From positions 930,001-994,000 of the forward strand of contig CM074146.1 of NCBI GenBank assembly GCA_037178625.1: 64,000 bases of DNA, written 5' to 3'. The DNA comes from Skeletonema tropicum (lineage: Eukaryota > Bacillariophyta > Thalassiosirophyceae > Thalassiosirales > Thalassiosiraceae). Within the stretch, counting starts at the first letter, position 1. Every line of letters begins with the position of its first letter. Below are positions 33,692-44,463 of the stretch, in pieces. The position numbers and the translations under genes are program-made. The notes below the pieces were generated by a model that saw only the letters and a list, made by a program, of their open reading frames with translations, did not search any database and was not told the origin of the DNA.

Positions 33692-34195
33692 ATGACAAGC
33701 AAACAGAAACAGGGACAAGTGGAGAGCTTTATAGCCTTTCTTTCTGATTGGAAAGAATCCCGAGCATCTACTCCAACTCAAATGCCGACTTTTTCAGCTT
33801 CCGACGAGGCCAACGGCGCGAATGTGAATGGGCGTTCTCCTCACCAACCCTCGTCACCACATTTGCCTGCTCCTGCTGCTCCAGCGTCAAATCTTCCGCT
33901 TCCGTCAGGGACTTTAAATTTAAGAAGACGAAACACATACATCGTGGCAACTGAGACTGAGACTAAGACAGATGACGACGGAGCAATGGATTCACTTGTT
34001 ACAACTTCGTTGCATCAATACCAAGAACAAGAGACGATGACGACGTCGGAGTCAAATAATATGTCGCCATCATGCACACGTGCAGTATTTTTGCACAAGG
34101 AAACCTCGGCTGGATCTGTAGGTGCTGCTGGATTCCCAACCCCTCTGCCTCTACCTAAACTTCCATTTTCACCTGTCGGTGCAAGGCCCATGTAG
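33692..34195 (+). CDS. Hypothetical low-complexity protein
   Basis: About 167 residues from MTSKQKQGQVESF. The short N-terminal segment VESFIAFLSDWKES looks like a folded helix. The rest is Ser/Pro/Ala/Thr-rich with TETETKTDDDG and a Pro-rich C-terminus. The frame is open upstream to an ATG at 33626. I do not recognise it, and an overlapping minus-strand frame exists, so coding status is uncertain. Confidence 0.4.
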   Translation: MTSKQKQGQVESFIAFLSDWKESRASTPTQMPTFSASDEANGANVNGRSPHQPSSPHLPAPAAPASNLPLPSGTLNLRRRNTYIVATETETKTDDDGAMDSLVTTSLHQYQEQETMTTSESNNMSPSCTRAVFLHKETSAGSVGAAGFPTPLPLPKLPFSPVGARPM

Positions 34196-34539
34196 ATGTA
34201 GGAACGACACGCGACACAGACACAGCAGAGATGCATCTGCATCTAATTCAACATTCGACTTGAGTAGTCATATATTTATGGATGATTTGGAAGCAGCAGA
34301 CATAGATACAGTCTTAAAACCATAGTCAGCTTGCAAGCAACAGAAGAATTATTAAAGCTAAGCAAAGTCTTAAGTCTGTTAACATTATTTTGTTAGATTA
34401 CACGTACGTAGATACAAGTAGAGTACGGAAATACTCTAATCATTATCTTTTATCTCCTATCTAATCTATCAATAGCATCGATTGGAAGTAGGGAGATCGA
34501 GGATACTAACAGGTTATAGAGCCTATACAATCACCAACA

Positions 34540-35679
34540 ATGAAGTTCATTTATGCCATAATTCCATTTGTGAATTTGGCAACCAACGAATTTGTTGGCG
34601 GCGCAACTCATGCGCTATTAAACAAAATTGTCATTGCCACACCTCCACAAGGTACATGCCATGACAATATTATTAACGGAGCAACAACACTACGTGTAGA
34701 TTCACCAACATTTATCAGTGACACACCTCCTACAAAGCAAACAACATCAATTAGGAACTTACCAGTCGAGGACGCCGACGATGTGTACGCAGCCCATGAT
34801 AACATGCTACACAACTTGGATACTCTTATTAACACCTTTGACGACTCTGAGCAATCTACTCAGTATGAACCATTTAATTATGAAGACAGTGACGAGTATG
34901 AGGAATTAGTAGAAACTCTTCCACAACTCCAACACGACCTGGAAACAGCGGGGAAGATTTTTTTAGCAGCAACTCAGCGAAATCATATTGCATTTGAGGT
35001 TGAGGACGAATACAATACTGATGAAGAAGAGAGTTTCATGAAGCTTGAACCGAAGGTTGAGGACGATTACAATACTGATGAAGAAGAGAGTTCCATGAAG
35101 CTTGAACCGAAGGTTGAGGACGAATACAATACTGATGAAGAAGAGAGTTCCATGAAGCTTGAACCGACTGAGGTTACAGCAGCGGATATAGTGCTGAATG
35201 ATAGCGCGCAGAGGACTCGTATTGGAACTAACAAAATTGAAATTGAGCAGTGGAATTGTGTTGAAACTAAGACAACTGAAGTTGAGCAGAGGAAACGTAT
35301 TGGAACTCAAACAACCGATGTTAAGCAGCGGAACTGTATTGGAACTAAGACAACCGATGTTGAGCAGAGGAAATGTATTGGACCTAAGATGAACGATGTG
35401 GATCAGCAGAATATTATTGGAACTAACTCTGGAGTGCAGGCAAAACCGTGGTCGTTTATGATTGACGAAGGTTACCTAGTGGATGATATTCCCGTTACCT
35501 TAATGCATTCAGGCGATCAAATGGGTCTGTATGGTAGCCAGTGGAATCCTGGGATCGACTGGGGTAACCCAGATGATTCAGTTACAAAAACAACCCTTGA
35601 TTACCCTAATGATGTTGGAGACAACTTGGTCACGTCACTCATTGTAAAGTGGACTTCCTTTGTCTTTGTCCTTTATTGA
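34540..35679 (+). CDS. ORF of the small LTR element, copy 1
   Basis: 379 codons, starting 29 bp after the 5' LTR. I recognise no gag zinc knuckle, protease, integrase, reverse transcriptase or RNase H motif, so it is not a normal gag-pol. The layout is: an N-terminal 40-residue region with a hydrophobic start (MKFIYAIIPFVNLATNEFVG); an acidic linker; three copies of a 19-residue unit (VEDEYNTDEEESSMKLEPK); a block of degenerate 15-residue units (IGTKTTDVEQRKC type); and a C-terminal PWSFMIDEGYLVDDIP domain-like tail. Copy 2 (47926-49173) has five 19-residue units and otherwise differs at a few residues. The ORF stays intact despite repeat changes. Confidence 0.75.
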   Translation: MKFIYAIIPFVNLATNEFVGGATHALLNKIVIATPPQGTCHDNIINGATTLRVDSPTFISDTPPTKQTTSIRNLPVEDADDVYAAHDNMLHNLDTLINTFDDSEQSTQYEPFNYEDSDEYEELVETLPQLQHDLETAGKIFLAATQRNHIAFEVEDEYNTDEEESFMKLEPKVEDDYNTDEEESSMKLEPKVEDEYNTDEEESSMKLEPTEVTAADIVLNDSAQRTRIGTNKIEIEQWNCVETKTTEVEQRKRIGTQTTDVKQRNCIGTKTTDVEQRKCIGPKMNDVDQQNIIGTNSGVQAKPWSFMIDEGYLVDDIPVTLMHSGDQMGLYGSQWNPGIDWGNPDDSVTKTTLDYPNDVGDNLVTSLIVKWTSFVFVLY

Positions 35680-35798
35680 AAGGATAGAGATGCTATTTGG
35701 TACAATCCGATATCGACTACGTGATATCGAATTGTGGGGGGGGTGTTAGATTACACGTACGTAGATACAAGTAGAGTACGGAAATACTCTAATCATTA

Positions 35799-37255
35799 CA
35801 AGTCAAAAACCATTTTGCGTCCATCGGACCATTTTGCGTCCAATTTTTGACTCGCCATTTTTGGTAGGTCTCAATCTTGACGAAACGGTGGTCTCCTAGA
35901 GAAATAAATTATGCAGTTGTTTAATATAGTAAAAGGACTAACATACACTAACAGGGTATTGCTAAGTTTTAGGTTATCACTATATTATGTAGTGGGACAG
36001 ATAGGCATTGCCGAAAATCTCATGGTTCTTGAAATGTCAGGCCTCGACCTCAAAACTCGCCTGAGTACCGCTCTTTGTTCTTGAGAATTTCATTGCTGAT
36101 ACGTCGAATCACGGTATTTCTTCTTGTTTTCAAAATTCAAAAATCCAAAGCATTCCGACGATCATCGTCATCGGTACATGTACAATACCAACCCCCATAC
36201 ATAAAAGCCATGGACATCGATAAGCTGCTAACAAAGGCTGCACTTGATACTGCTGTAAAAGTTCTACTTCATGAGCAGAGCAGATGTGGTGGTGGTGGCG
36301 CAATTCCGCATAACTTTTACACTCGCATACTAGATGGTTTACATTTACATAAGAAAGGAATAGTCATCAGTAGGACGGCCCTTCACAAAAGAGTTAGTAG
36401 AGCCAGCGCCAAGCTGCAGCCAAAGTTGCCAACTGTTAATCCATCGCCTCCTGCAGCAGAAGTGACGTTTGCTCGTCAAAATGGCACACCTTCTTCTGCT
36501 TCGGCTGCGGCTGCCTCCTCCGTTACCGTCCACACAAGTGCATCAGCTTGTGCTACCCAATCCAATGCCGATGACGATGAGGGTTCACAAACAGTTGCCA
36601 CCCCCAACAACAACTCATCATCTTCGTCTAATGATAACACTGCTAGAAAGAAAGGTGGCAGACCAAAGGGTACTGGTATAGTGCAGCAGCAAGAAAAAAA
36701 AGACAATTACGCTAAGTGTAAGAATGCGATCGTGGCCGCTTACATCGAAAAGCGTGAAATCAACACAACGTCGAATAAGTCAAACAATGATATCCTTCGA
36801 GAGGTGATAGAGGAGAAGAGAGCTGAATTCAATGTTACTGAGAATATTCCGTTGAAAACTATACTAAGTCGGATAGCACGTAATAAGGCAAACCCGTCAA
36901 CACACAAGTTGGAGTGCAAGCATCCCGGCATCGCATCCCCTCTTGAGTTAGCAGAGCAGTATGTGCTTGAGGTTGTACTTCAAATGCAAAAGATTCGCCA
37001 ACCAATGACGAAGATTGAGGTAATTAAATTGATGAACGATTCAATCAAGGGTACAGTTCATGAGGAAATGTTTCGACAAGTCAAGGCGAGCAGGGTAGTT
37101 GATGCCCTTGACGAGGAACAAGTGGGTGAAGGATGGTGGAGACTCTTCCTTAAACGTCATAAGTCCAAGCTATCAACCTCAAGAGGAGAGCGCTTCTCTG
37201 CCACTCGTTCTGACTGGACTCGTTATGAGACCATGAAAGACATGTATGACCTACG
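35799..37255 (+). mobile_element. Truncated CENP-B/pogo-like DNA element nested in the 3' LTR
   Basis: The sequence departs from the LTR at a TA (35797-35798) and starts CAAGTCAAAAACCATTTTGC, with the related inverted word ATTTTTGACT about 50 bp inside. It returns to LTR sequence at about 37256, and about 12 bp of LTR are missing at the return. The far terminal repeat is absent, so it was truncated on or after insertion. Confidence 0.75.
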
Positions 37256-37274
37256 ATATCTAATCTATCAATAG
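36210..37274 (+). CDS. Transposase N-terminal half with CENP-B-type HTH (truncated)
   Basis: The ATG at 36210 (MDIDKLLTKAALDTAV) opens a frame of about 354 residues. Its last seven residues and stop come from the LTR it was inserted into. After a Ser/Ala/Asn-rich linker and an AT-hook-like RKKGGRPKGTG, it carries LKTILSRIAR and a C-terminal GWWRLFLKRHKSKLSTSRGE. The latter is typical of the CENP-B/Tc5 helix-turn-helix of pogo/Tigger-like transposases (W-x2-FLKRH). The DDE catalytic domain is missing, so it cannot transpose alone. A frame extension upstream to 36075 is open, but the ATG at 36210 fits the folded start better. Confidence 0.7.
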   Translation: MDIDKLLTKAALDTAVKVLLHEQSRCGGGGAIPHNFYTRILDGLHLHKKGIVISRTALHKRVSRASAKLQPKLPTVNPSPPAAEVTFARQNGTPSSASAAAASSVTVHTSASACATQSNADDDEGSQTVATPNNNSSSSSNDNTARKKGGRPKGTGIVQQQEKKDNYAKCKNAIVAAYIEKREINTTSNKSNNDILREVIEEKRAEFNVTENIPLKTILSRIARNKANPSTHKLECKHPGIASPLELAEQYVLEVVLQMQKIRQPMTKIEVIKLMNDSIKGTVHEEMFRQVKASRVVDALDEEQVGEGWWRLFLKRHKSKLSTSRGERFSATRSDWTRYETMKDMYDLRYLIYQ

Positions 37275-37315
37275 CATCGATTGGAAGTAGGGAGATCGAG
37301 GATACTAACATATTT

Positions 37316-37765
37316 TGTCACAGGGAATGACTCTCTTCCGGTTTCCAATACCGTTACGACACGTGTCAAGTAGCAACCACGGATCAATCACGGCTCACAT
37401 ACACAAGAGACGTCGCACGCTGGTGCTCCTCATCACCTTTGGGAATACTTAGCCTACTCTTCTTCTTTAGCTAGCTGTAAGCTTTAGTAGTCACCATGAT
37501 ATCCAGTGTTCCTAGTGGTCTTTTCTGGCTCTAGTTGCACAACCAATACCAATACCTGTCCTTAATTGCTTGTGACACATTTACACATCGAAATCTACAT
37601 ATAATACTTTGACTCTGTGACTTAGCACTATCAACTCCCCGCAAACTTACATCCACATCTTGTCTATTATTTCTGCATCCTTCTCTGCTGTATCGTGATT
37701 TCATTCTTTGCCTTCGTCTTCGACTCCAAACGTTGGGGCTTTGGCCAAGCGAGCGCCCAAGGTAC
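37316..37765. other. Gap downstream of the LTR element
   Basis: No gene is seen. The sequence is AT-balanced with no clear repeat apart from the edges of neighbouring elements. Confidence 0.35.
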
Positions 37766-38986
37766 TTAGGCCGATCCTTACGGTGAACGAGGACGAGAAC
37801 GGAGAGCGCGCTCGTCTGCGTTCTCGTTCCGGTCCAAAAAAACAGGCCTTACGGTTGAACGCGCACGAGGTTCGCTCCACGTTGGCCAACGCAGAGCAAT
37901 TTGAGCGGGAAGTAGTGTAATGGAATTTCATACGGGTGAAATTTCACAACTGCAACTTTCAGGAAACTTTCAGGGTGCAATTTGTCACAATTTTGGCCAA
38001 AAATGAAATTTCACAAAAGTTTCAGCCATCAGCCATCAGCCATCAGCACCCACTTCCACCTTCCACTCCACTTCATGATGACGATGACACGATGACGATC
38101 GAACCAACTCATGGTAGAACTATCCTCTCCCAAAGGTGGAGAATAACAATGCGTTAATACTTATTCCTTCGTCTCAATTTCAGTCTACATGCGTATTCTA
38201 AGACGTGGTAAAGTATGTGGAAACGGTGCTATTTCTGGACGCTTGGGATGGTTTGAGTGTTATGCAGGGACGTCTGACTTCTATCGCTTGGTTGCTAAGC
38301 CTCTGTTGTCTATGGGAACTGTAGGATCCATGGATTGTGAACGTAGGGCCAAACCTTTGAAGAACACCATTCTTACGAAGAATCGAAATAGGATGTGGAT
38401 CCAACTGGTGTTGCACTTCTTCGAGGATACGAGAACCTTCATCATATCATGCATGCGAAGAAGATGCTTGGAAAGAGGATTGCAGACTCCCTTAACCCTT
38501 AACTAGACTCGAGAATGGTGGACAGGGGTGAGTGCGAATAAGTAGTGAGTAAAATAAGCTAGTGACATTTGAAACTGAAATTCCATGAAATTCCATGACA
38601 TTTCACCCTGCAACTTCCAAGAATTTCAAAAAGGGTGAAATTCCATTACACTAGCGGGAAGTACGAGAAACAGAGCGCATAGTGCGCGAACTAATGGGTT
38701 AATTATGGTTATTATTTTTTAGTGAGAGCATATGTACGTAGGAATTGTCCGAATTTGTTTTTCGGGGGCAAATCACAGAGGGTGCGCACATTTGCTCTGC
38801 GTTTCAGAACGTGGAGGAATTTGCTCCTCGTTCTATTTCAAAGCAAAACGTGGAGCAAGTTCCAGCTGGAAGCAAAAAACACACTTCGTGCGCGTTCTCG
38901 TGCTCCGTAAGGCCACTTTTTTTACAAAACGAGAACGCAGAGCGCTCTGCGTTCTCGTTCTCGTTGACCGTAAGGATCGGCCTTAC
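37766..38986. repeat. Inverted-repeat pair (about 100-bp arms) surrounding hAT copy 2
   Basis: 37766-37870 and 38891-38986 are inverted copies of each other (GGCCGATCCTTACGGT in one, ACCGTAAGGATCGGCC in the other). The right arm contains a perfect 26-bp palindrome at 38931-38956 (GAGAACGC... to ...GCGTTCTC). Without the hAT insertion the pair would span about 470 bp. Confidence 0.8.
37913..38653. mobile_element. hAT-type transposon, copy 2 (internally deleted)
   Basis: The ends TAGTGTAATGGAATTTCA match copy 1. The 8-bp target duplication GCGGGAAG is perfect (37905-37912 and 38654-38661). It is in the opposite orientation to copy 1. At 741 bp it lacks the middle of copy 1 but keeps the transposase tail frame (38189-38506, with SMDCERRAKPLKN and KNRNRM). 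The perfect duplication points to a recent insertion. Confidence 0.93.
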
Positions 38987-39729
38987 AACTGCGAACTTGT
39001 CTCCTTTTAGGGATACCCCTGCTGCGAACTTGTCTCCTTTAGGGATACCCCTAACCCTTTTTGTATAAAATACCTGGCTTTACAATACTTTCCCGTGAAC
39101 GAACAAGATCTATTATGTTTCCTCTTCGGGATATCCCTAAGACCACTGCACACTTCCCGCGAAAAATCTTACGCACAAAGCGAAGCGCTAACGCAACACG
39201 CAACGCACATGCACACGACACTTTTACCCTTTCAAACCACGTTTTTCGGGACATCTGGCCGAATGCCCACTCATCACCAAAATGTACACATAAGTCCCCC
39301 AAATGGGTATTTAGGCATCCAAAAAATTTTGCTAAGTCGGAACACTTGAATACTTTGAACTAACACAGATCATCTCTCTTTATGTGCATCGGAGCTAGTT
39401 TGCCCAGCAATATCAGTTTGAGCATAAGCCATAATACCAGTTTAATAAGTTTCATGTCTAATACTTAACTAATGTACAATATATTCCTGCTCTTCAGTAT
39501 CCCTACGCATTCTTGTGTGGTTTTTATCTTAGTGCTTAGTGCAGCCACTTCATACTTCATAGATCGTTGTAAGTTGCGAGCAGTGATCAGGGACAGAGTG
39601 TTTGCCGTTTCCTTGTGTATTTGCAATGATGCATTTCACCAAGTGTACGGGATCTTGTGCACATTATGCCTCCAAGTTGTCATATCTCATATTACCCTCA
39701 GACCGCCGTGACCTAGAACACATCCCCGT
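38662..39729. other. Gene-poor stretch
   Basis: It holds the right arm of the inverted repeat and a two-copy tandem repeat at about 38991-39050 (GCGAACTTGTCTCCTTT...AGGGATACCCCT). The frames seen are short or derive from the repeats. No gene is called. Confidence 0.45.
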
Positions 39730-40325
39730 TTCCGCTCGTAGAAGTTCCTCAAGGTAGATCTTCTTTCATTGCTCAATGCTTACTATTCCTCTGTATCTTT
39801 TGGTAGGATTTGTGATATGGTCATAGTCCATATCTGCCTCAGTCGACGTCGTTCAGATTGACGATGATGTCTGAAACATTCGACAATGATTCGAGGTTGG
39901 TTTTCAAAGGTCCACAACACTAAAGCAGTATACATGTATTGCCATTTTTCAAGTATTGACTTTCATCGATGAGTATGAGGACGTTGTTGGGATTTAAAGC
40001 TTCAGCAGTTGCTGCAACGTTGGGTTTGGAGCGTCGGGTTCGCATCTGCAATTTCTTCATTGGCGGCCGCTGCCTCCGCCCTCTCGGCCGTGCGGCAACT
40101 GCATTCGTATCACAACCGGCGTGTAGAAGACGTCGCTGCTGCAAAGTTGTTTCCTGCATCCAATAATGGTGAGCCGTAATATGTTATAGAGAGTCGGTCG
40201 ACATGATGTTTGCGATAAGAGTGAGTAGAGAGTGTAGCTTTTGTGTCAACTTTTCGCGGGCAAAATCCGGAAGTATCCGAGTTTGAGCCCTCTCCCCGTC
40301 TTTTAGCCCGTCCCCGGGACAAAGT
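39730..40325. repeat. Dispersed repeat R1, copy B (uninterrupted)
   Basis: It matches copy A (23826-24281 plus 25935-26110) in the same orientation and lacks the 1.65 kb insertion. It ends near CCGGGACAAAGTCCGAAG. The minus-strand frame 39920-40159 contains RPPMKKLQMRTRRSKPNVAA and LILIDESQYL, shared with copy A. Nothing in it is recognisable. Confidence 0.8.
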
Positions 40326-40602
40326 CCGAAGATCGTGTCAATAATTCAGGGGGGATGGCGTGCTACGGTGGACTCAGTATGTTGGCACAGAACCACTAAT
40401 CCATGATTGTCACGAACTTCGGACTTTTCTTCGCCACATAGCTAGAAATGGCCACTGTGGGGCCGAAAAAAGTGGCCTTAACTGCATGCAGTGAGTGATG
40501 TTGATCTTGTTGAGATCTAATTATCTGCCTCCATCGGCATAATTCAGAGCAACAAACCACCGCAACAACGCCATCATCTACCATATCATCCAAACAACAA
40601 CA

Positions 40603-42535
40603 ATGATCAACAACAACACACTCCCCAGCACCATGCAAGCATTCGTAATTGACCCCCCAACAAAATCATCCACCAATCCACTCGACAATGGCACACTCAT
40701 CACCAACCATCCTCTCCCCACCATTTTAAATGAAAAGTATGCCTTGGTGAAAATATTGCGGGCGGGGATATGTAATACGGATTTGGAGATATTGCAGGGC
40801 TACATGGGCTTTGGTGGGATTTTGGTACGTTTTTGAACGAATGATTGTATTTATATTTGTGTGTGCATTTATGGAGATGTAGGATGTGTCCTCGATCATA
40901 GAGTCGCCACGATGGTACATCATATTAAAGGACAAGCTGCGTTCATTATTGATCACACTGATCGATGCTTCTGTCTTTAGCGAAGCGTTGGGCGCGTCCG
41001 TGCCAACTGTGCAACGGTGGTCGCTTTTTGAGATCTTCGACCGACGTGTGCCAAGTTTGGATGATGTAGATTCAAATGGAAGATTATTCGCGATGGCCTT
41101 GCCTTGGCCGAGCTCTGATGATACATTTTAATTGCGGCAATAGTACTGATCGATAGAGCTTGAAAAGACGATTCGAATGATGGTGGTCAATTTAGTCAAA
41201 TTCGATTATTTATGTCGGACTCTATTGGTGAAAATCTGACTGTATTGGGCCGATAGCTGAGCAGAGAAGTAACCCCTCCTTTGCCGTTCCATCCATCTCT
41301 TTCTCAATTACAATATCGCCAACAGATCATACATACTTCGTTTACTAACAACTTCTTTATTCTCTATTCGAAAAATCTTTCTCTGAATGCCTCTACGATA
41401 TCTCTGCGCTGCTCGCTCCGCTGAATCTCTCAAAAACACAAACAAAAAGGGACATGAATTCGTAGGCAAAGTAATCCAACTTCATCCATCCGCCTCACAA
41501 ACACTTCACGATCAATGGATAGGTCAACGTGTCTGTGGAGATATCAATATTGGATGCTGCAACTTTTCATCTTCCAACAGCAGCAGTGATGATGAAGATG
41601 CTAGCAACAAATCATCCAGTCTATCATCATCATCATCATCATCATGTTGTACAATATGCAACAACAAATCCAACTACAATCAAAGCAATTCCCAAATGTC
41701 ACGAAATCACTGTCCCAACCGTACAGTCCTCGGAATACTCAATCAAAATGGTACATTTGCCGAATACATGACACTCCCCCTGTCAAATTTACATGTGGTA
41801 CCACACTCGATACCCGATGAGATTGCCGTGTTTGCTGAGCCATTGGCGGCAGCGTGTCGTGTCGTGGAGCAGGGACTTGTGAAATTTCGATATGGAGGTG
41901 GGGAGGAGTGTCGTGGTGGGGATCGTGTGGCGATATTGGGGGATGGAAAGTTGGGGCTTTGTATTGCTGAGATTTTGGGGCGTGAGTATTTGAAAGAGCA
42001 GCAGCAAGAGCAAGGTGGTATTGCTCCACATGCACCAGTATTGTTTGGAAAGCACGAGCATAAATTGGATTTGGTTTCAGAGAGTGGTGTACAACGTCGT
42101 CTTGTGAAGGAGTGTTATACAGATGAGACAACGATGGAGGAGGTCTCACCTGATCATGCCAATCAGTACGATGTAGTGATCGACTCTACTGGCAATCCGA
42201 ATGGATTAACCCTAGCAATGACGCTATGTCGTCCCATGGGTCGATTAGTACTCAAATCAACCTGTGCCGCTGGAGTCAAGGGATTCAACTCTGCCCCAAT
42301 CGTCATTGATGAACTACAAGTGGTTGGAAGTCGATGTGGACCGATTGATAAAGCTTTGGAATTGCTAGAGGGAAATTCGACCGAGGGTGTGGCGGAGAAT
42401 GGAGTGGTGGTTTCTGCACCGCTTCGAATGGAAAAGTACATTACCGAAAGCTTCCCGTTGAGTCGAGTGAGGGATGCCTTGGAGTGTGCTGCGAAGAAGA
42501 GTACGATGAAGGTGCAGTTGGTCATGGAGAATTAA
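40603..42535 (+). CDS. Zinc-type MDR alcohol dehydrogenase-like protein, two exons
   Basis: Exons 40603-40824 and 41450-42535 (donor GTACGT, acceptor AAAAAG before GGACAT, phase 0) give 435 residues; an alternative start is 40633. Joining restores the catalytic-zinc motif FGGIL-GHEFVG across the junction. Other family features are AGICNTD (zinc Cys), [49 protein letters not shown], and the Rossmann signature [10 protein letters not shown]. This is the medium-chain dehydrogenase subgroup with a structural zinc lobe. That lobe carries an unusual insertion of about 35 Ser/Asn/Asp residues between its cysteines. The substrate is unknown; a polyol or alcohol is likely, with NAD(P). The intron (625 bp) is the longest in the window. 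A copy of its last 90 bp lies at 49575-49680. Confidence 0.85.
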
Positions 42536-42656
42536 CGATCAGCATGCAATGATATTTTACATCTTAACTCCTAACATTGTGATAATCTTTTACTGTCTTC
42601 TACACTTCCTAAATCAACTGTGTTGCACTATTAAGAATGAGTATACTTCAAGTTAC

Positions 42657-43460
42657 TCACGGCGAAGACGATATCTGATCCCAATCAAACTCATTTACCG
42701 CACTACTCCCCTTCTTGGAAATGTACACACATACCTTTTGCACCTGTTCTACTGTAGCTATCGGAATCCCAACACCATCCACGCTACCTGTGTTAGTATG
42801 GGTTGTGGCCAAATGATCAAAGTTGACTTGACACTCACTTGCTAATTCGTCATATTGTGTTGTAGACAGTGAAACGCTGCCAACATTGTGAAGGAAAGTG
42901 ATGTATTCATATGCATCGATGACACTGTCCAAGTTTGTATCAGCTTGTTGCAGTTTCATTTGACAGGAAGAGTAGTCACTATCGGTTGATGTTGTTGTGT
43001 TTGCTTGTCCATTATTTGGCGATTGTTCATCGGTTGCAGTTACAATTGGACCAAATAGACCACCTCCAGTTTCGGTGCTCAGTTCAGAATCTTCAGCTGT
43101 AGATGATGCATCTAAATGGTCAATCTTCTCAGTTGGTGACACTTCTTCAGTCGTCGTTTCATCATCCTCTGTTTGCATCTTTTCATTGGCGCTACTCTCA
43201 ACGCCACTCATCTTCTCGCCGGCATCAACCACCACAAGAGTAATGTCCTCCATCAGAGTGTTTTCCTCAACAGTTATATCACCCTTCCCACCACTATCAG
43301 GAGCAGCAGCCCTCAAATACGAACCGCCGCTACCTTGATACGGAAAACTAATCGCCAGAGCAACACAAGCTGCCATTATGAGTACTAAAGTGAAAATGGC
43401 AAGTGTCCATTTGTTGAGGTAATCACTTTCGGCACATCTCTTGCATTTCATTGCTGTCAT
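42657..43460 (-). CDS. Single-pass membrane protein with one EF-hand, copy 1
   Basis: 267 residues, convergent with the dehydrogenase. A Cys-containing N-terminus (MKCKRCAESDYLNKW) is followed by one membrane segment (about residues 19-41, ending ISFPYQG), a Thr/Glu/Ser/Asp-rich acidic stalk, and a C-terminal domain. That domain has one canonical EF-hand loop, DTNLDSVIDAYE (about 174-185, ligands D, N, D, V, D, E). It also has two conserved Cys and a C-terminus VNEFDWDQISS that looks like a second, partial EF motif. A type II topology with the EF-hand outside or in a lumen is likely but not shown. It is paralogous to 49852-50874 and to the fragment 51591-52099. Function unknown; Ca-binding is inferred. 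Confidence 0.75.
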   Translation of the reverse strand: MTAMKCKRCAESDYLNKWTLAIFTLVLIMAACVALAISFPYQGSGGSYLRAAAPDSGGKGDITVEENTLMEDITLVVVDAGEKMSGVESSANEKMQTEDDETTTEEVSPTEKIDHLDASSTAEDSELSTETGGGLFGPIVTATDEQSPNNGQANTTTSTDSDYSSCQMKLQQADTNLDSVIDAYEYITFLHNVGSVSLSTTQYDELASECQVNFDHLATTHTNTGSVDGVGIPIATVEQVQKVCVYISKKGSSAVNEFDWDQISSSP

Positions 43461-44419
43461 GTTGGTTAGAGATATTGATGTGAGAGCTGCTTTGGTTTTA
43501 TTGAGTCTGCCTTGCTGATAAAGTCTCTCTGGGGCTGATTGAGTTAGTGTGTCACGAGGCAGCGTCCAATGTTCGTACCTGAATTGATGAAGGCTAAAAG
43601 AGGTGAGAATCTATCTACTTTGGGTCACTGGAGAAAGGCAAGCAGATTGGTCGGGGGCAAATAGTCATTCAGCGCGTGGTTGCAATATTATGTACAATAG
43701 CATTCAGTCAAGAATCAAGACCGATTTTGAACGAAGAAGAGGGGCGGGTGTACTGAGATGAGGCTGATTATTATGACATTGGCGAATGTCCATCATCGTG
43801 CATACAGATACTTACTGTTCTATTGACTTCAGCTTGCAAGTCGAATCTTAATGTCAGGCTGATGGTGACAAGTAAGGAATCGATGAGATCCTAATGGCCA
43901 AGAAATGAAGATTACCACTGCAAGTAAGGTCAAAAGCCTTCTAGGTACTGTGTTATTGAGGGTCGTAGGAAGCCACTTTTCACCATGGTCTGGGTCCATT
44001 TTTGATGGTAGATGGCATGTGAGTACCGCATTCACGAAGGAACTAATATTAAATGAAATGGTACTGATATTTTGTCGGCAGCCACACTCATTTGACTCGA
44101 CTGCAAAAACTTCAAGTTGGAGGAAATTGGAGGAGGTTGCTCAATTGTGTACCACCCAGCACTTTTTCTACCCATATAACCACAAACGGCGGACAGTTAG
44201 TCGCGAGGAGGAGGAACTGACGCTCGCGACTAAAAAAAAATGGAGTCCAAACTCCCAGTAGAAAAAATCCTATGTGGTACACAAAATAGGTACTTACAAA
44301 TTCATTTCAATGGAACAGTACCGAAGATTAGTGATTAAAAACACCGCTGAATCACCAGCGGTACTCTTTTGTCATACACGAACAATGCACGAACAGGCCT
44401 CTGCGTGCAACGAACGTGA
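43461..44419. other. Upstream region of EF-hand gene 1 and MYND-promoter remnant
   Basis: 43461-43770 is shared with 52100-52385 and partly with 50880-51060 (GGCAGCGT(C/T)CAATGTTCGTACC word). 44340-44411 resembles the region upstream of the MYND gene, with the hairpin ACCGCTGAATCACCAGCGGT. No gene is called; the frame 43905-44261 has no support. Confidence 0.55.
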
Positions 44420-44463
44420 GGCACCACGAAAATGCACGTCCGGGATGTACGTCCCCTGCACCA

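Larger units (their letters stand above)
34391..37310 (+). mobile_element. Small LTR retrotransposon, copy 1 (3' LTR split by a later insertion)
   Basis: The 5' LTR is 34391-34511 (121 bp, TGTTAGATTACACG ... GATACTAACA). The 3' LTR begins at 35744, is broken at 35798, and resumes about 37256-37310. The whole is flanked by the 5-bp direct repeat TATTT (34386-34390 and 37311-37315). A primer-binding-like GGTTATAGAGCC follows the 5' LTR, and a polypurine tract GTGGGGGGGG precedes the 3' LTR. The nested DNA element occupies 35799-37255. Confidence 0.93.

Noticed and set aside
43905..44261. 118-codon plus-strand frame
   Set aside because: It has no protein-like motif, overlaps flanks shared by duplication, and is not conserved in the other copies.
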